Source: JAAUTT01 sp038213375 (GTDB lineage: Bacteria; Bacteroidota; Bacteroidia; Bacteroidales; JAAUTT01). Taken from it: a DNA stretch of 64,000 bases. A program made the position numbers and the translations under genes. Shown piece by piece: positions 53,316 through 62,487 of the stretch (position 1 is the stretch's first letter; every line of letters starts with the position of its first letter). The stretch is from NCBI GenBank assembly GCA_038213375.1, contig JBBQTB010000026.1:12362-76361 (forward strand), read 5' to 3'. Below the pieces are notes generated by a model. That model had not been told where the DNA came from and searched no databases. It was given only the letters and a program-made list of their open reading frames with translations.

Positions 53316-54857
53316 TTAGTTCATCTTAAGTCGTCCGGACAAAACCCATGCATTCATTCCCGCAGGACGAATGGAATGTATTCCGTATTGAGTGTCCGAT
53401 TCTTCACTGATGATTGAAACAGCAGCTGATATTGCAGCTACAACAGCTCCTTCAGATACATTTTCTTCTTTTTTTGCCGGTGCCACCTTAACAGGTTCAG
53501 GTGTAGGAGCAGGAAAGCCATCACGGCGCATTTTAAAGAAGTTCTCGGCAACCTGAGGCAAAAGTGCGTAAGACAAAACGTCTTCGTCCTGTTGGATATA
53601 TTCTTTAATTTTCTCACGAATACTTTCGAGTTCGGGAGCAATTAAATCAGCAGGACGGCATGTAATTTGCTTTTCATCGCCCAGAATCTTTTTAAGGATA
53701 TCAGCAGGAATTGGCGCAGGCGTTTTTCCATATTCACCTTTTATTAAAGCCTTCGATTCTTTCGGAATCATTTTGTAACGTTCGCCCATAATAACGTTCA
53801 TTACAGCTTGGGTTCCAATAATCTGGCTGGTAGGTGTAACCAATGGAGAATAGCCGAAATCTTTGCGAACTCGTGGTACTTCGTTCAATACTTCGTCATA
53901 TTTATCGGAAGCATTGGCTTGTTTAAGTTGTGAAACAAGGTTAGAAAGCATCCCACCAGGTACCTGGTATTTTAGTGCATTTACATCAACACCAAGTATC
54001 TTGGTATCGAGCAGTCCACTTGCTATATATTTTTCACGTAAAGGTCTGAAATATTCAGCAATGTCGCTTAATTTATTTAAGTCAAGTCCTGTATCATACT
54101 GAGTGTCCTTTAGTGTGGCAACAAAAGCTTCTGTTGGTGGTTGTGACGTACCCATTGATAACGGCGATATTGCACAATCAATAATGTCTATGCCTGCTTC
54201 AATGGCTTTTAAATATGTCATTGATCCAACACCACTGGTATAATGTGTATGCAAAGCAAGAGGTATCTTAACATTTTCGCGTATAGCTTTTATCAGATCG
54301 TATGCTGCATATGGAATAAGAAGGCCTGCCATATCTTTGATGCATATAGAGTCAGCACCCATAGACTCCAATCGCTTGGCATCTTTTACAAAAAGCTCGA
54401 GTGTATGAAAAGGGCTTGTAGTATAGCAAACAGTGGCCTGAGCGTGGCCGCCTTCTTTTTTGCAGGCTTTGATAGATGTTTCTACATTACGTGGATCGTT
54501 CAATGCGTCAAAAATACGGATTATATCCATACCATTAGCCACTGCTTTTTGAACAAAATATTCTACAACATCGTCAGCATAATGCTTATATCCCAAAAGA
54601 TTCTGTCCTCTTAAAAGCATTTGAAGCGGTGTTTTTTTTGCCAGCTTCTTAATTACGCGAAGACGTACCCATGGATCTTCATTCAAAAAACGAAGACAAG
54701 CATCAAATGTTGCTCCACCCCATGCTTCCAAAGAGTGATATCCAATATTGTCAAGCTGTTCAATAATAGGGAGCATTTCGTCCAATCTCATTCTGGTTGC
54801 GATAAGTGACTGATGTGCATCACGCAACGCTGTTTCTGTTATTTTAATTTTTCTCAT
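53316..54857 (-). CDS. Carboxyltransferase alpha subunit (oxaloacetate decarboxylase / pyruvate carboxylase subunit B type) with an OadG-like tail
   Basis: 513 residues. It moves carboxyl groups between a 2-oxoacid and biotin. The TIM-barrel carboxyltransferase domain (1-300) has ITETALRDAHQSLIATRMR, WGGATFDACLRFLNEDPW, CIKDMAGLL with the catalytic Lys, and LHTHYTSG with metal ligands. Residues 300-450 form the conserved carboxylase domain (YQVPGGMLSNL). After a Pro/Lys-rich linker, the last about 45 residues (VVAAISAAVSII..., then NAWVLSGRLKMN) resemble the C-terminal part of gamma (OadG) subunits. ATG 54857 is chosen because an upstream ATG lacks homology. The biotin carrier gene precedes it. 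No beta membrane subunit is present. Confidence 0.85.
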   Translation of the reverse strand: MRKIKITETALRDAHQSLIATRMRLDEMLPIIEQLDNIGYHSLEAWGGATFDACLRFLNEDPWVRLRVIKKLAKKTPLQMLLRGQNLLGYKHYADDVVEYFVQKAVANGMDIIRIFDALNDPRNVETSIKACKKEGGHAQATVCYTTSPFHTLELFVKDAKRLESMGADSICIKDMAGLLIPYAAYDLIKAIRENVKIPLALHTHYTSGVGSMTYLKAIEAGIDIIDCAISPLSMGTSQPPTEAFVATLKDTQYDTGLDLNKLSDIAEYFRPLREKYIASGLLDTKILGVDVNALKYQVPGGMLSNLVSQLKQANASDKYDEVLNEVPRVRKDFGYSPLVTPTSQIIGTQAVMNVIMGERYKMIPKESKALIKGEYGKTPAPIPADILKKILGDEKQITCRPADLIAPELESIREKIKEYIQQDEDVLSYALLPQVAENFFKMRRDGFPAPTPEPVKVAPAKKEENVSEGAVVAAISAAVSIISEESDTQYGIHSIRPAGMNAWVLSGRLKMN

Positions 54858-54883
54858 GATAGCGATAGAATTAATGAATAAAT

Positions 54884-55252
54884 TTATTCGAATACAATGA
54901 GTATATCTCCTGCAGAAATACATTGTCCGGCTTCAACTTTAACTGCTGAAACTTTGCCATCTGCAGGTGCAGTAATTTCATTTTCCATTTTCATAGCTTC
55001 GAGTACAAGAAGCACCTGACCACGTTTTACTGCTTCGCCAGCTTTTACATTTACCTTTAATATACTGCCAGGCATTGGAGCCGTAATACTATTTCCGCCA
55101 TGTGAAACAGGTGCAGGCGCTGAGGTGCTTGCGTTCGCTGCAGGTTGTTTAACCGCTGTTCCATTTGTTGGCTTTGGGGCTGCATTTCCTTTGATTTCTT
55201 CCAATTCTACTTCGTATTGTTGACTGTTTACTTTAATTAAAAACTTTCTCAT
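54884..55252 (-). CDS. Biotin carboxyl carrier protein of the decarboxylase/carboxyltransferase
   Basis: 122 residues. The C-terminal biotinyl domain has the canonical EAMKMENEI with the biotinylated Lys88, preceded by SITAPMPGSILKVNVKAGEAVKRGQVLLVLE. The N-terminal 25 residues form a short beta region, and an Ala/Pro-rich hinge (25-52) gives mobility. It delivers carboxybiotin to or from the next gene's carboxyltransferase, 26 bases downstream. Confidence 0.93.
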   Translation of the reverse strand: MRKFLIKVNSQQYEVELEEIKGNAAPKPTNGTAVKQPAANASTSAPAPVSHGGNSITAPMPGSILKVNVKAGEAVKRGQVLLVLEAMKMENEITAPADGKVSAVKVEAGQCISAGDILIVFE

Positions 55253-55829
55253 GTTGATATTTTAATTGTCGATTAATTATAATTATTTAGTTATCAATAA
55301 ATTCAAATTTATAATAGTAATGCAACCATTATTTTTATAAAGAAGGCAGGCTTAGCATTTGGAAAAGTAAGTTATGCTCTATTTCGGAAAATAGAAAATT
55401 GTTTTATAACTCATCTGCCCCTGGCCGGACTGAACCGAATAAATCTAAAAACTTAATTAATAAATGTTCGGAAATCCTATCAGATGTATTTTAATAAGTG
55501 GTATTGCGATGCAAAATTAGTATTTTCTGAATCAAAAAAATTAGTAAAAATATGTTTAGCAAAATAAAATCAAAATTATTTTCAGGTGTAGACGAGTTAG
55601 GATCAGGTTCGGTTAATTTCAATAATATTTATGGTAATATAAAGATATATAGTAATATAAACTGGTATATCAGAATTATTTTCCCAATTATTTTTCATCG
55701 TTTTCGATTTTGGACTTTTTTTATAATCGCAATTCGGTTAATATAAAATCATTTGCTCCTCTCTCTTTTTCTGTCTATTTTTACACGCACACAAACACAA
55801 CACAAGGTTTGACTGTTTCCGGAGATATC
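55253..55829. other. Divergent intergenic region between the biotin carrier and sigma-factor genes
   Basis: About 575 AT-rich bases holding the promoters of both divergent units. A near-consensus -7 box, TATTTTTA, lies near 55775. An open frame of 64 codons (55552-55746) is low-complexity and is not accepted. No palindromic repeat is seen here. Confidence 0.4.
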
Positions 55830-56363
55830 ATGAGTGCCCGCTACGAAGAGATGTTTCGAACCTATTTTTCTTCGTTGTGTTATTTTGCCAGAAAGTATAT
55901 CGCTGATCTGGATACCAGTAAAGAGATTGTTCATAAGGTTTTTGTTGCTATTTGGGAAAACAGAGCCGGTTTCGACTTCGAAAAGCCAGCCAAATCATAC
56001 TTGTTTACTTCGGTTTATAATCGCTGTATGAACCACATCCGTGATCAGAAAAAATTCATAACAAATGACAATATTGAAGAAGCTGACAATTTTCCCGAAA
56101 ACATAGTCAATCACGATCATTTGGAAGCAGCCGAACTCGAAAGCCGTATATGGAAAATAATAAACCAGTTGCCTGAAAAGTGCAGGGAGATCTTTATTCT
56201 GAACCGGTTTGAAGGAAAAAAGTACAATGAAATTGCCGGGCATCTGGATATCTCTGTTAAAACAGTGGAAACTCAGATGTCAAAAGCCTTGAAAATACTT
56301 CGTGAGCATTTGGCCGATTACCTTCATATCCTGATACTTTTTTTATTAAAAAAACTATGGTAA
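55830..56363 (+). CDS. ECF sigma factor of the FecI-like type
   Basis: 177 residues from ATG 55830, which has a good GGAG eight bases upstream (unusual for this phylum). The open frame extends 40 codons further upstream without homology. Region 2 (MFRTYFSSLCYFARKYIADLDTSKEIVHKVFVAIWENR) and region 4 (LPEKCREIFILNRFEGKKYNEIAGHLDISVKTVETQMSKALKIL) are typical of the FecI-like sigma factors that Bacteroidota pair with FecR and TonB receptors. It probably drives the receptor and lipoprotein genes downstream when the FecR protein releases it. Confidence 0.93.
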   Translation: MSARYEEMFRTYFSSLCYFARKYIADLDTSKEIVHKVFVAIWENRAGFDFEKPAKSYLFTSVYNRCMNHIRDQKKFITNDNIEEADNFPENIVNHDHLEAAELESRIWKIINQLPEKCREIFILNRFEGKKYNEIAGHLDISVKTVETQMSKALKILREHLADYLHILILFLLKKLW

Positions 56364-56409
56364 CGCATCAGGGTATAAAACGATTTATGTGTGTAGGTAT
56401 TGTAAAGCT

Positions 56410-57399
56410 ATGAAAAACGATCAATTACATATCGACCCTGCCGTGATTACGCGGTTCCTGTCTGGAGAAACCACACCGGACGAACAACAGCGTTTATTGC
56501 AATGGAAGGAAGCATCGCCTGAAAATCGTAAACAATTCGATGATTTTCATGAGGTGTGGTTGATCATGGATAAAACTTCGCTTAAGCAGGATATCGATAT
56601 AGATTCAGAATGGAATTATTTACAGGCTACTTTGCAAGAATCTGAAAAGCCAAAATCGAAAGGAATTTTCTTCAATCCTTTTATGCGTATTGCAGCCTCC
56701 ATTATTATAATCATTGGTCTTTCGTTTGCCGGATGGACTTTTTTCAATCATAAATCCATTAAATCGCCTTTGGCTGAAACCAACCATCTTACCTTACCCG
56801 ATGGAAGTAATGTTACCCTTAATGCTAATTCGAAGTTAACATACAATAAATCAGGTTGGCTTAAAACACGAGTTGTCTCTTTGAAGGGTGAAGCATTTTT
56901 TGAAGTGATGAAAAATCCCGCGGTACCATTTATTATCAGGTTGGATGGCGCTGACGTGAAGGTTCTTGGAACTTCTTTTAATGTAAAGGCTTATGCGGAA
57001 GCTGATAAAATTGAAGTGACGGTATCGGAAGGCACTGTAAGTGTTTACGATCATCAGCAGCAAGATAAAAAAGTTGTGGTTACAAGAGGTGAGAGAGCTA
57101 TTTTTAGTAAAGTGGACAGGGTGGTGGAGAAACAAAATAATGAAGACCATAACTTCATTGCCTGGAAAACCCGAACAATGGTGTTTGAAAATGAAAGCTT
57201 ACCTGAAATAATAAAGACGTTGCGCAGTGTTTATCACAAGGACATTGTTATTCAAAGTTCTGAGTTAAACCATTGCACCATCACCACTATTTTCGACAAC
57301 AAAGATCTCACTACGGTACTCAAAGTCCTTAAATCGACACTTGATATCACTATCGAAGAAAAGGATGGCAGAATTATCATTAAAGGCAAAGGGTGTTGA
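56410..57399 (+). CDS. FecR-family anti-sigma factor / transmembrane signal protein
   Basis: 329 residues from ATG 56410. An upstream in-frame ATG (56389) adds seven residues. The cytoplasmic N-terminus (1-85: VITRFLSGETTPDEQQRLLQWKEASPENRKQF) has the anti-sigma pattern. One membrane helix covers about 100-120 (MRIAASIIIIIGLSFAGWTFF). The periplasmic FecR domain (130-235) contains LTLPDGSNVTLNANSKLTY and LKGEAFFEVMKN, and the end carries a DUF4974/STN-like fold (FENESLPEIIKTLRSVYHKDIVI). It relays receptor occupancy to the sigma factor encoded 46 bases upstream. Confidence 0.93.
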   Translation: MKNDQLHIDPAVITRFLSGETTPDEQQRLLQWKEASPENRKQFDDFHEVWLIMDKTSLKQDIDIDSEWNYLQATLQESEKPKSKGIFFNPFMRIAASIIIIIGLSFAGWTFFNHKSIKSPLAETNHLTLPDGSNVTLNANSKLTYNKSGWLKTRVVSLKGEAFFEVMKNPAVPFIIRLDGADVKVLGTSFNVKAYAEADKIEVTVSEGTVSVYDHQQQDKKVVVTRGERAIFSKVDRVVEKQNNEDHNFIAWKTRTMVFENESLPEIIKTLRSVYHKDIVIQSSELNHCTITTIFDNKDLTTVLKVLKSTLDITIEEKDGRIIIKGKGC

Positions 57400-57430
57400 T
57401 CTCAGGAACATCATCCGATCGTTATTTTCT

Positions 57431-60076
57431 ATGAAAAAATTGGGCTTTATCACTATAATGTTTTTTTTAAGTGCGGTTGCGCAGGTTGCTGCTCAGTCCT
57501 CAATTCTGGATAAGCCTGTAACTGCCGCATATATAAAAACATCGCTGAAAGAGGCAATTGCCGATATCTCACAAAAAACCGGAATACGCTTCTCCTACAG
57601 TTCCCGCAAGGTTCCTGAAAGTGCCACTGTTACAGCTTCTTTCGATAAGGTCTCACTTGGATTGGCACTCATTACGGTATTAAAAAATCTTCCGGTGGAA
57701 TTTGAGGTTGTTGATAATTACATTGTTTTGAAAAAAGGGAATGTTCCAGTGGAGATAATCAAAGAAGAGGAGCAACTGCCATTGCGAAATGTTACCCTTA
57801 GTGGTTATATTAAAGATAACCCATCTGGAGAATTTCTTCCGGGTGCCACCATATATATCAGGAACTTGGGAATTGGCACATCCACTAATGGTTACGGCTT
57901 TTTTTCATTAACTCTTCCAGTGGGAAAATATTCACTTGAGATTTCTTACCTTGGCTATGACCTGGAAAAACAGGATATCGATTTGCAAAGCAATTACAAG
58001 ATTGATTTTAGCCTGAAACAGCAGATACAGAGAATTGAGGAGGTTGTTATTTCGAACCTTAAAACTGGCGAAATGGTATTTAAGAGACACGCATCGCAAA
58101 CCGATGTCCAGCCATCGTTTGTGGCTCAACTGCCATCATTGATGGGCGAGCCTGATGTTATTAAATCATTGGAATTTATGCCAGGCATCTCTTTTTATGG
58201 AGATGGATCAAGCTACTTTCATGTGCGGGGTGGTAATTACGATCAAAACCTTATTCTGTTGGATGAAGCTACCATCTTCAATCCGTCGCACATGCTGGGC
58301 ATATTTTCTCCCATTATACCCGATGCTATCCGCAGTGTGGACGTGTATAAAGCTGATTATCCTGTTAATTATGGTGGTCGCTTATCGTCGGTAGTGGATA
58401 TAAGAACAAAGGATGGGAATAAAAATAAATTTGCTGCGTCCGGAGATATTGGATTGATTTCGGCACGCGGAACCGTGGAGGGGCCAATTAAAAAAGATGC
58501 CAGCTCGTTTTTTGTTTCGTTCCGGAAATCGTATTTCGACGCATACCTAAAACCCTCGATGCCTTCGTTGCAAGGAATGTATTTTTATGATTTCACTACA
58601 AAACTTAATATAAAATTAGGCGCTAAGGACCGTTTGTTTTTTACAATTTACTCTGGTAAAGATATTCTAAGGGTTACCAAGGATATCAACGACAGAAATG
58701 GTTTAAACTGGACCAATGCCAGTACAACCTTGCGATGGAACCATGTTTTTGGTTCGAGGGTTTTTCTCAATTCATCATTCGTTGCCAGTAGTTACGACTA
58801 TAATCTTTATACCTCTGTTACTAAAAACGACTATTGGAATTCTCGGATTAGCAATGCCAGTTTGAAGGAAGAGATGACCTTTTATGTCACACCCCACCTT
58901 ATCTTGAAGTTTGGTATCAAATGGTCAAGTTATAGTTTTAATCCGGGAAATTATTACCAGAATTCAACTATTTTAGACAACTTTAAGGTGTCGCCCATAA
59001 ATTCGCTTGAAACAGTTGCTTACGCTGGCGCTGAACATGAAGTATTGCCATGGTTGAGAGTTAATTATGGATTTCGGTTAACATCGTGGATTAATTCAGG
59101 TAAAGCTTTTGTAGTTCAGTTTGACGATTTCTATAACGCCAAAGGAGTTAAAAATTATAAAGATAAAGAAGTTTTCTATAAGCATGTAGGCATTGAGCCG
59201 AGATTATCTGCCTCGTTCCGCACTACAAAACAGTCGAGCTTTAAACTGAGTTACAGCCGCACCTATCAATACATCAATTTGATAACAAATTCGATTAGTC
59301 CCTTTAACTCCCTGGAAGTATGGCTTCCGGCGGGTCCTAATATTAAGCCGCAATATGCCGATATTACCGATCTGGGTTATGTAGTATCGTTTGGAAGTTT
59401 CGATTTTCAAACCGATGTGTATTATAAGTGGATGAACAACCAAATTGGATATATCTATCATTCCAATATGCTGGTGAACCCGGAAATAGAGGGCCAACTG
59501 CGGCAGGGTAAGGGCTGGTCGTATGGTTTAGAACTTGGTATAGAAAGGAAGTTTGGAAAATTTTCAGGTAAGGCAGGGTACACATGGTCCAGAATATTTC
59601 AGAAAATTGACGGTTTAAATGGCAACCGCTCATATCCGGCAACATTCGATCGTCCTCACAACTTTGTACTTAGTCTGGCCTGGCAGGCAAAACCAAGGTG
59701 GTTGTTTTCGGCCAACTATAATTTGGCTTCCGGGATGCGTTTTACCACACCAACCGGATTTTATAATTATCGCGGAACTCAGGTGCCGATCTATACCTCC
59801 CAGAACAATGATCAATTACCAACTTATAAGCGGTTGGACGTGTCTGCTACCTTTCAGCTAAATAAACCAAACAGCAGGTTTCAGCAAAGTCTTAATTTCT
59901 CAATTGTGAATTTTTTAAACAATAAAAACCCAATATTTATATATTTCAATAAGCAAAAAACCGCCGATGGGACTTTTGTAGTGCCTATGGATCGGTTAAA
60001 TCGCGAGGATATCACATCTTCCATGCGATATTTTTATGGTGTGGTGCCTTCGATAACTTATCATTTTAATTTTTAA
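57431..60076 (+). CDS. TonB-dependent transducer receptor with STN domain (locus 2)
   Basis: 881 residues from ATG 57431, which starts a clear signal peptide (cut after VAAQ). The frame is open 90 bases further upstream but only across the FecR end. The STN signalling domain (about 25-100: YIKTSLKEAIADISQKTGIRFSYSSRKV) contacts the FecR protein. A carboxypeptidase-regulatory-like domain (110-195) follows, then the plug (about 220-330: YFHVRGGNYDQNLILLDEATIFNPSHM) and a barrel ending in TYHFNF. The STN domain marks it as both transporter and signal transducer. The DUF4249 gene starts on the same TAATG, so the two are translationally coupled. The ligand is unknown; a surface oligopeptide or glycan is as likely as a siderophore. 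Confidence 0.93.
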   Translation: MKKLGFITIMFFLSAVAQVAAQSSILDKPVTAAYIKTSLKEAIADISQKTGIRFSYSSRKVPESATVTASFDKVSLGLALITVLKNLPVEFEVVDNYIVLKKGNVPVEIIKEEEQLPLRNVTLSGYIKDNPSGEFLPGATIYIRNLGIGTSTNGYGFFSLTLPVGKYSLEISYLGYDLEKQDIDLQSNYKIDFSLKQQIQRIEEVVISNLKTGEMVFKRHASQTDVQPSFVAQLPSLMGEPDVIKSLEFMPGISFYGDGSSYFHVRGGNYDQNLILLDEATIFNPSHMLGIFSPIIPDAIRSVDVYKADYPVNYGGRLSSVVDIRTKDGNKNKFAASGDIGLISARGTVEGPIKKDASSFFVSFRKSYFDAYLKPSMPSLQGMYFYDFTTKLNIKLGAKDRLFFTIYSGKDILRVTKDINDRNGLNWTNASTTLRWNHVFGSRVFLNSSFVASSYDYNLYTSVTKNDYWNSRISNASLKEEMTFYVTPHLILKFGIKWSSYSFNPGNYYQNSTILDNFKVSPINSLETVAYAGAEHEVLPWLRVNYGFRLTSWINSGKAFVVQFDDFYNAKGVKNYKDKEVFYKHVGIEPRLSASFRTTKQSSFKLSYSRTYQYINLITNSISPFNSLEVWLPAGPNIKPQYADITDLGYVVSFGSFDFQTDVYYKWMNNQIGYIYHSNMLVNPEIEGQLRQGKGWSYGLELGIERKFGKFSGKAGYTWSRIFQKIDGLNGNRSYPATFDRPHNFVLSLAWQAKPRWLFSANYNLASGMRFTTPTGFYNYRGTQVPIYTSQNNDQLPTYKRLDVSATFQLNKPNSRFQQSLNFSIVNFLNNKNPIFIYFNKQKTADGTFVVPMDRLNREDITSSMRYFYGVVPSITYHFNF

Positions 60077-60987
60077 TGGGAACGAAACGATTAATTATAA
60101 GCGACATAAATAATGCACTGTTGAAAATTATCAACTATTTGCCCTTGTCTCGGCACTTGGCTTTAGGTTCTAAACACATGGCACTTGGCCCAGGGTTCTT
60201 GGTGCTTGTTCTTACAATCATTCTTTTACCGGGATGCGAGACCGAATATCCATGGGAACTTCAGGAGTCCGAAGTGAAAAACATGGTGGTTGATGGCATC
60301 ATCACCAACGAAATGAAGGCTCAGCACATCAAACTTTCTATCTCGAATACCAAACCAAATAAACTCTCAGAGCCAATTTCGGGTGCAACAGTGACTGTTG
60401 ATGAGAAAAACAATCATTACCAATTTATCGAATCTTCAACTCTGCCGGGCAGTTATATTTCATTGCCATTTCAAGCAGTGGTTGGTAAAACTTATGTATT
60501 ATCCATCACCATTAATTCCAAAATATTTACTGCAAGAGACAGCATGGTATCTATCACGGAACTTTCTCCATTCAATCTTTCCATCGAAAGCAAAGGCGAA
60601 TTTTATGTATACAACCATATCAAAACAGGGATGCCGGCCATCATAGAGGTTTATTTCGATTGGACAAAAAACACCGAATACACTCAGGACTATGGCAGCA
60701 GCATGGCTAAGGAGACTTTCTATATTCTCAAAAATGTAGATATTAACGAGGTTTTGCATCCTGACATGGAAATTATCCGGTTCCCAAAAGGCACAAAAAT
60801 AATTCGCCGTAAATACAGCTTGTCGGAAGATCACCAGGCATTTATCCGTTCATTGCTTATGGAGACCGAATGGCGTGGAGGCTTGTTTGATGTTCAGCAG
60901 GGGAACGTATCAACCAACTTAAACAATAACGCACTGGGCTTTTTTGGGGTTTGTATGATACTTAAAGATTCGATGGAGGTAAAGTGA
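60076..60987 (+). CDS. DUF4249 lipoprotein partner of the TonB transducer (locus 2), with repeat-derived signal region
   Basis: 303 residues from the ATG that overlaps the receptor stop, or 269 from ATG 60178. The lipobox LLPGC is at residues 52-56 in the longer reading. The mature part follows the DUF4249 pattern (MVVDGIITNEMKAQHIKLSISNTKPN, ISGATVTVDEKNN, VVGKTYVLSITI). Bases 60145-60220, coding the region just before the hydrophobic core, read CGGCACTTGGCTTTAGG...CATGGCACTTGG...GGTTCTTGGTGCTTG, which is the family D intergenic repeat. The 50-residue signal region is far longer than the usual 18-25, so the repeat seems to have inserted into it. Confidence 0.8.
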   Translation: MGTKRLIISDINNALLKIINYLPLSRHLALGSKHMALGPGFLVLVLTIILLPGCETEYPWELQESEVKNMVVDGIITNEMKAQHIKLSISNTKPNKLSEPISGATVTVDEKNNHYQFIESSTLPGSYISLPFQAVVGKTYVLSITINSKIFTARDSMVSITELSPFNLSIESKGEFYVYNHIKTGMPAIIEVYFDWTKNTEYTQDYGSSMAKETFYILKNVDINEVLHPDMEIIRFPKGTKIIRRKYSLSEDHQAFIRSLLMETEWRGGLFDVQQGNVSTNLNNNALGFFGVCMILKDSMEVK

Positions 60988-61004
60988 ATAAATCTATTCG
61001 ATAG

Positions 61005-61055
61005 GAATCAAAAACACAAGAGCACAAAGAGGTTATATCTTAGCGCCCTTGTATT
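61005..61055. repeat. Fragment of GCAAAG/GCACAAAG-type repeat (family E copy 2)
   Basis: AACACAAGAGCACAAAGAGG followed by TTAGCGCCCTTGT is a short imperfect inverted repeat, similar in words to the element at 53208-53311. It occupies the gap between the convergent lipoprotein and SDR genes and may end both transcripts. Confidence 0.4.
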
Positions 61056-61079
61056 CAACTCAATTGAATTTAGCATGTT

Positions 61080-61955
61080 TCAAACCAGTTGGAAGGAATG
61101 AAGCATATTAGCCTCAATTTCATCTGTTGCGTGATTTAGTGGATTAAGTAAATGCTCCATCATTGGATCAACAACTGTGCGTAATGGTCTACTCCCGTAT
61201 GGTATATCGACTAGTTTGGCAACTGCATCAGCCACATTCTGAGGATTATTGGCAGAGCCATCAATAACACTTTTCTGAATATTTTCACCAAACCCATCAA
61301 CAAACTCTTTCAAACCTTGATACTCATTAATTTTTGCCGATGGTTTTGGACTATTTGCATAGGCTGCACCCACAAAATTCGTAGTTGGGTATGCTCCGGG
61401 TTCTACAATTATACTATCAATTCCAAGAGGAGCAAGTTCATAACGCCACCCCTCAGCTAAAGCTTCTACAGCAAATTTGCTTGCGCTGTAAACATGCATC
61501 GTTGGAATAATTATCCTCCCCAATCCACTCGAGATAGTAATGATAAGCCCGTTTCTTTCTCTTTTCATCACAGAAATGGCGGCTTTTGTGACGTTAAATA
61601 CGCCGAAGACATTGGTTTCGAATTGCATTCTTACATATTCGTCAGTGAAATCTTCGGTAATTCCCATGCTACCATGCCCCGCATTATTTATAAGCACATT
61701 AAGTTGTCCATGTTTGCTTACAATTTCATTAATAGCTATTTCCGCACTACCAGATTTGGATACATCCAGATCAATTACTTTTAGATCACATTTGTTTTCG
61801 GCAGCCCAATGTTGCATTAAAGCAGCATTTTCAGCATTATTAGAAGTGAGATTCCTCATGGAAGCATACACCGTATGCCCCGATTTAGCAAGTGTTTGGG
61901 CTATAAGTTTTCCAAAACCACTGCTTGACCCTGTAACTAAAATGACTTTATTCAT
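61080..61955 (-). CDS. Short-chain dehydrogenase/reductase
   Basis: 291 residues. It is a classical SDR with a Rossmann fold: the cofactor motif TGSSSGFG at residues 8-15, NNAGHGSMG, the catalytic Ser in ITISSGLGR, and YSASK with the catalytic Tyr and Lys near residue 155. The basic residue in ASMRN after the second strand favours NADP(H). The C-terminal 60 residues (VADAVAKLVDIPYGSRPLRTVVDPM) match SDRs acting on diverse carbonyl compounds. The substrate cannot be named. Confidence 0.9.
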   Translation of the reverse strand: MNKVILVTGSSSGFGKLIAQTLAKSGHTVYASMRNLTSNNAENAALMQHWAAENKCDLKVIDLDVSKSGSAEIAINEIVSKHGQLNVLINNAGHGSMGITEDFTDEYVRMQFETNVFGVFNVTKAAISVMKRERNGLIITISSGLGRIIIPTMHVYSASKFAVEALAEGWRYELAPLGIDSIIVEPGAYPTTNFVGAAYANSPKPSAKINEYQGLKEFVDGFGENIQKSVIDGSANNPQNVADAVAKLVDIPYGSRPLRTVVDPMMEHLLNPLNHATDEIEANMLHSFQLV

Positions 61956-62119
61956 GATGTTAATTTTTAGTTGAACACTAAAGAATAGAGAAAAAGAAGT
62001 TCAAAGTTGAATTTATACCCAAATTCTCTTTGAAAATTGTTACAACAAAATAATCGGTCAAAAGTTTATGTGAAATTTAAAGATGAGGCTAGGTGTCAGA
62101 GAATAATAGATAAAAAAAA

Positions 62120-62149
62120 AGACCGCATTCGATTATTTCGATGCAGTCT
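62120..62149 (-). terminator. Rho-independent terminator of the small secreted protein gene
   Basis: On the minus strand AGACTGCATCGAA pairs with TCGAATGCGGTCT and is followed by nine T (62112-62120). It begins 24 bases after the stop at 62173. Confidence 0.8.
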
Positions 62150-62172
62150 ATTTTTAATTTAGTGCTATTTAC

Positions 62173-62487
62173 CTATTCAACTACTTTACCTTCTTTGTCC
62201 AATTTAACTGTTTTGGTATCGGTATTTAATTTCAAGGTTATTTCATAATACTCCTTTTCGCCTTTAACCAGATAGATAGCATCGGTTTTCCAGCCTTTGT
62301 AATCGTTGCCGGCCAAAACATCCTTCACTGGTTGAGGTAATTTATCCTCTGTAATTTTTTCTTTCTTTGCTTCATCCTGAGCAGATACATACACTGCATT
62401 TATACGACTGTTAGCCTTTACATTCAATCCGGTTAATAGACTACCAGTTAATAACACACTTCCAATTACAAAAATCAATTTTTTCAT
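62173..62487 (-). CDS. Small secreted protein, PepSY-like
   Basis: 104 residues. A signal peptide (1-26, cut near VKAN) is followed by a charged 75-residue domain: KITEDKLPQPVKDVLAGNDYKGWKTDAIYLVKGEKEYYEITLKLNTDTKTVKLDKEGKVVE. The pattern of a helix with PQPVKDVL, then GxKxxxIYLV and YEITLKL strands ending in KLDKEGKVV resembles the PepSY-like (beta-lactamase-inhibitor-like) secreted proteins common in this phylum, often found near two-component systems. It has its own terminator. An OmpR-type regulator gene lies 415 bases upstream on the same strand, possibly its controller. Confidence 0.7.
   Translation of the reverse strand: MKKLIFVIGSVLLTGSLLTGLNVKANSRINAVYVSAQDEAKKEKITEDKLPQPVKDVLAGNDYKGWKTDAIYLVKGEKEYYEITLKLNTDTKTVKLDKEGKVVE

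Noticed and set aside
55552..55746. 64-codon open frame upstream of the FecI-like sigma gene
   Set aside because: Low-complexity, Ile/Asn/Phe-rich, no recognisable motif, lies in a promoter region and resembles chance reading of AT-rich DNA.
57341..57430. Earlier start of the TonB receptor overlapping fecR by 59 bases
   Set aside because: ATG 57431 gives a normal signal peptide right after the fecR stop; the upstream codons are fecR read in another frame.
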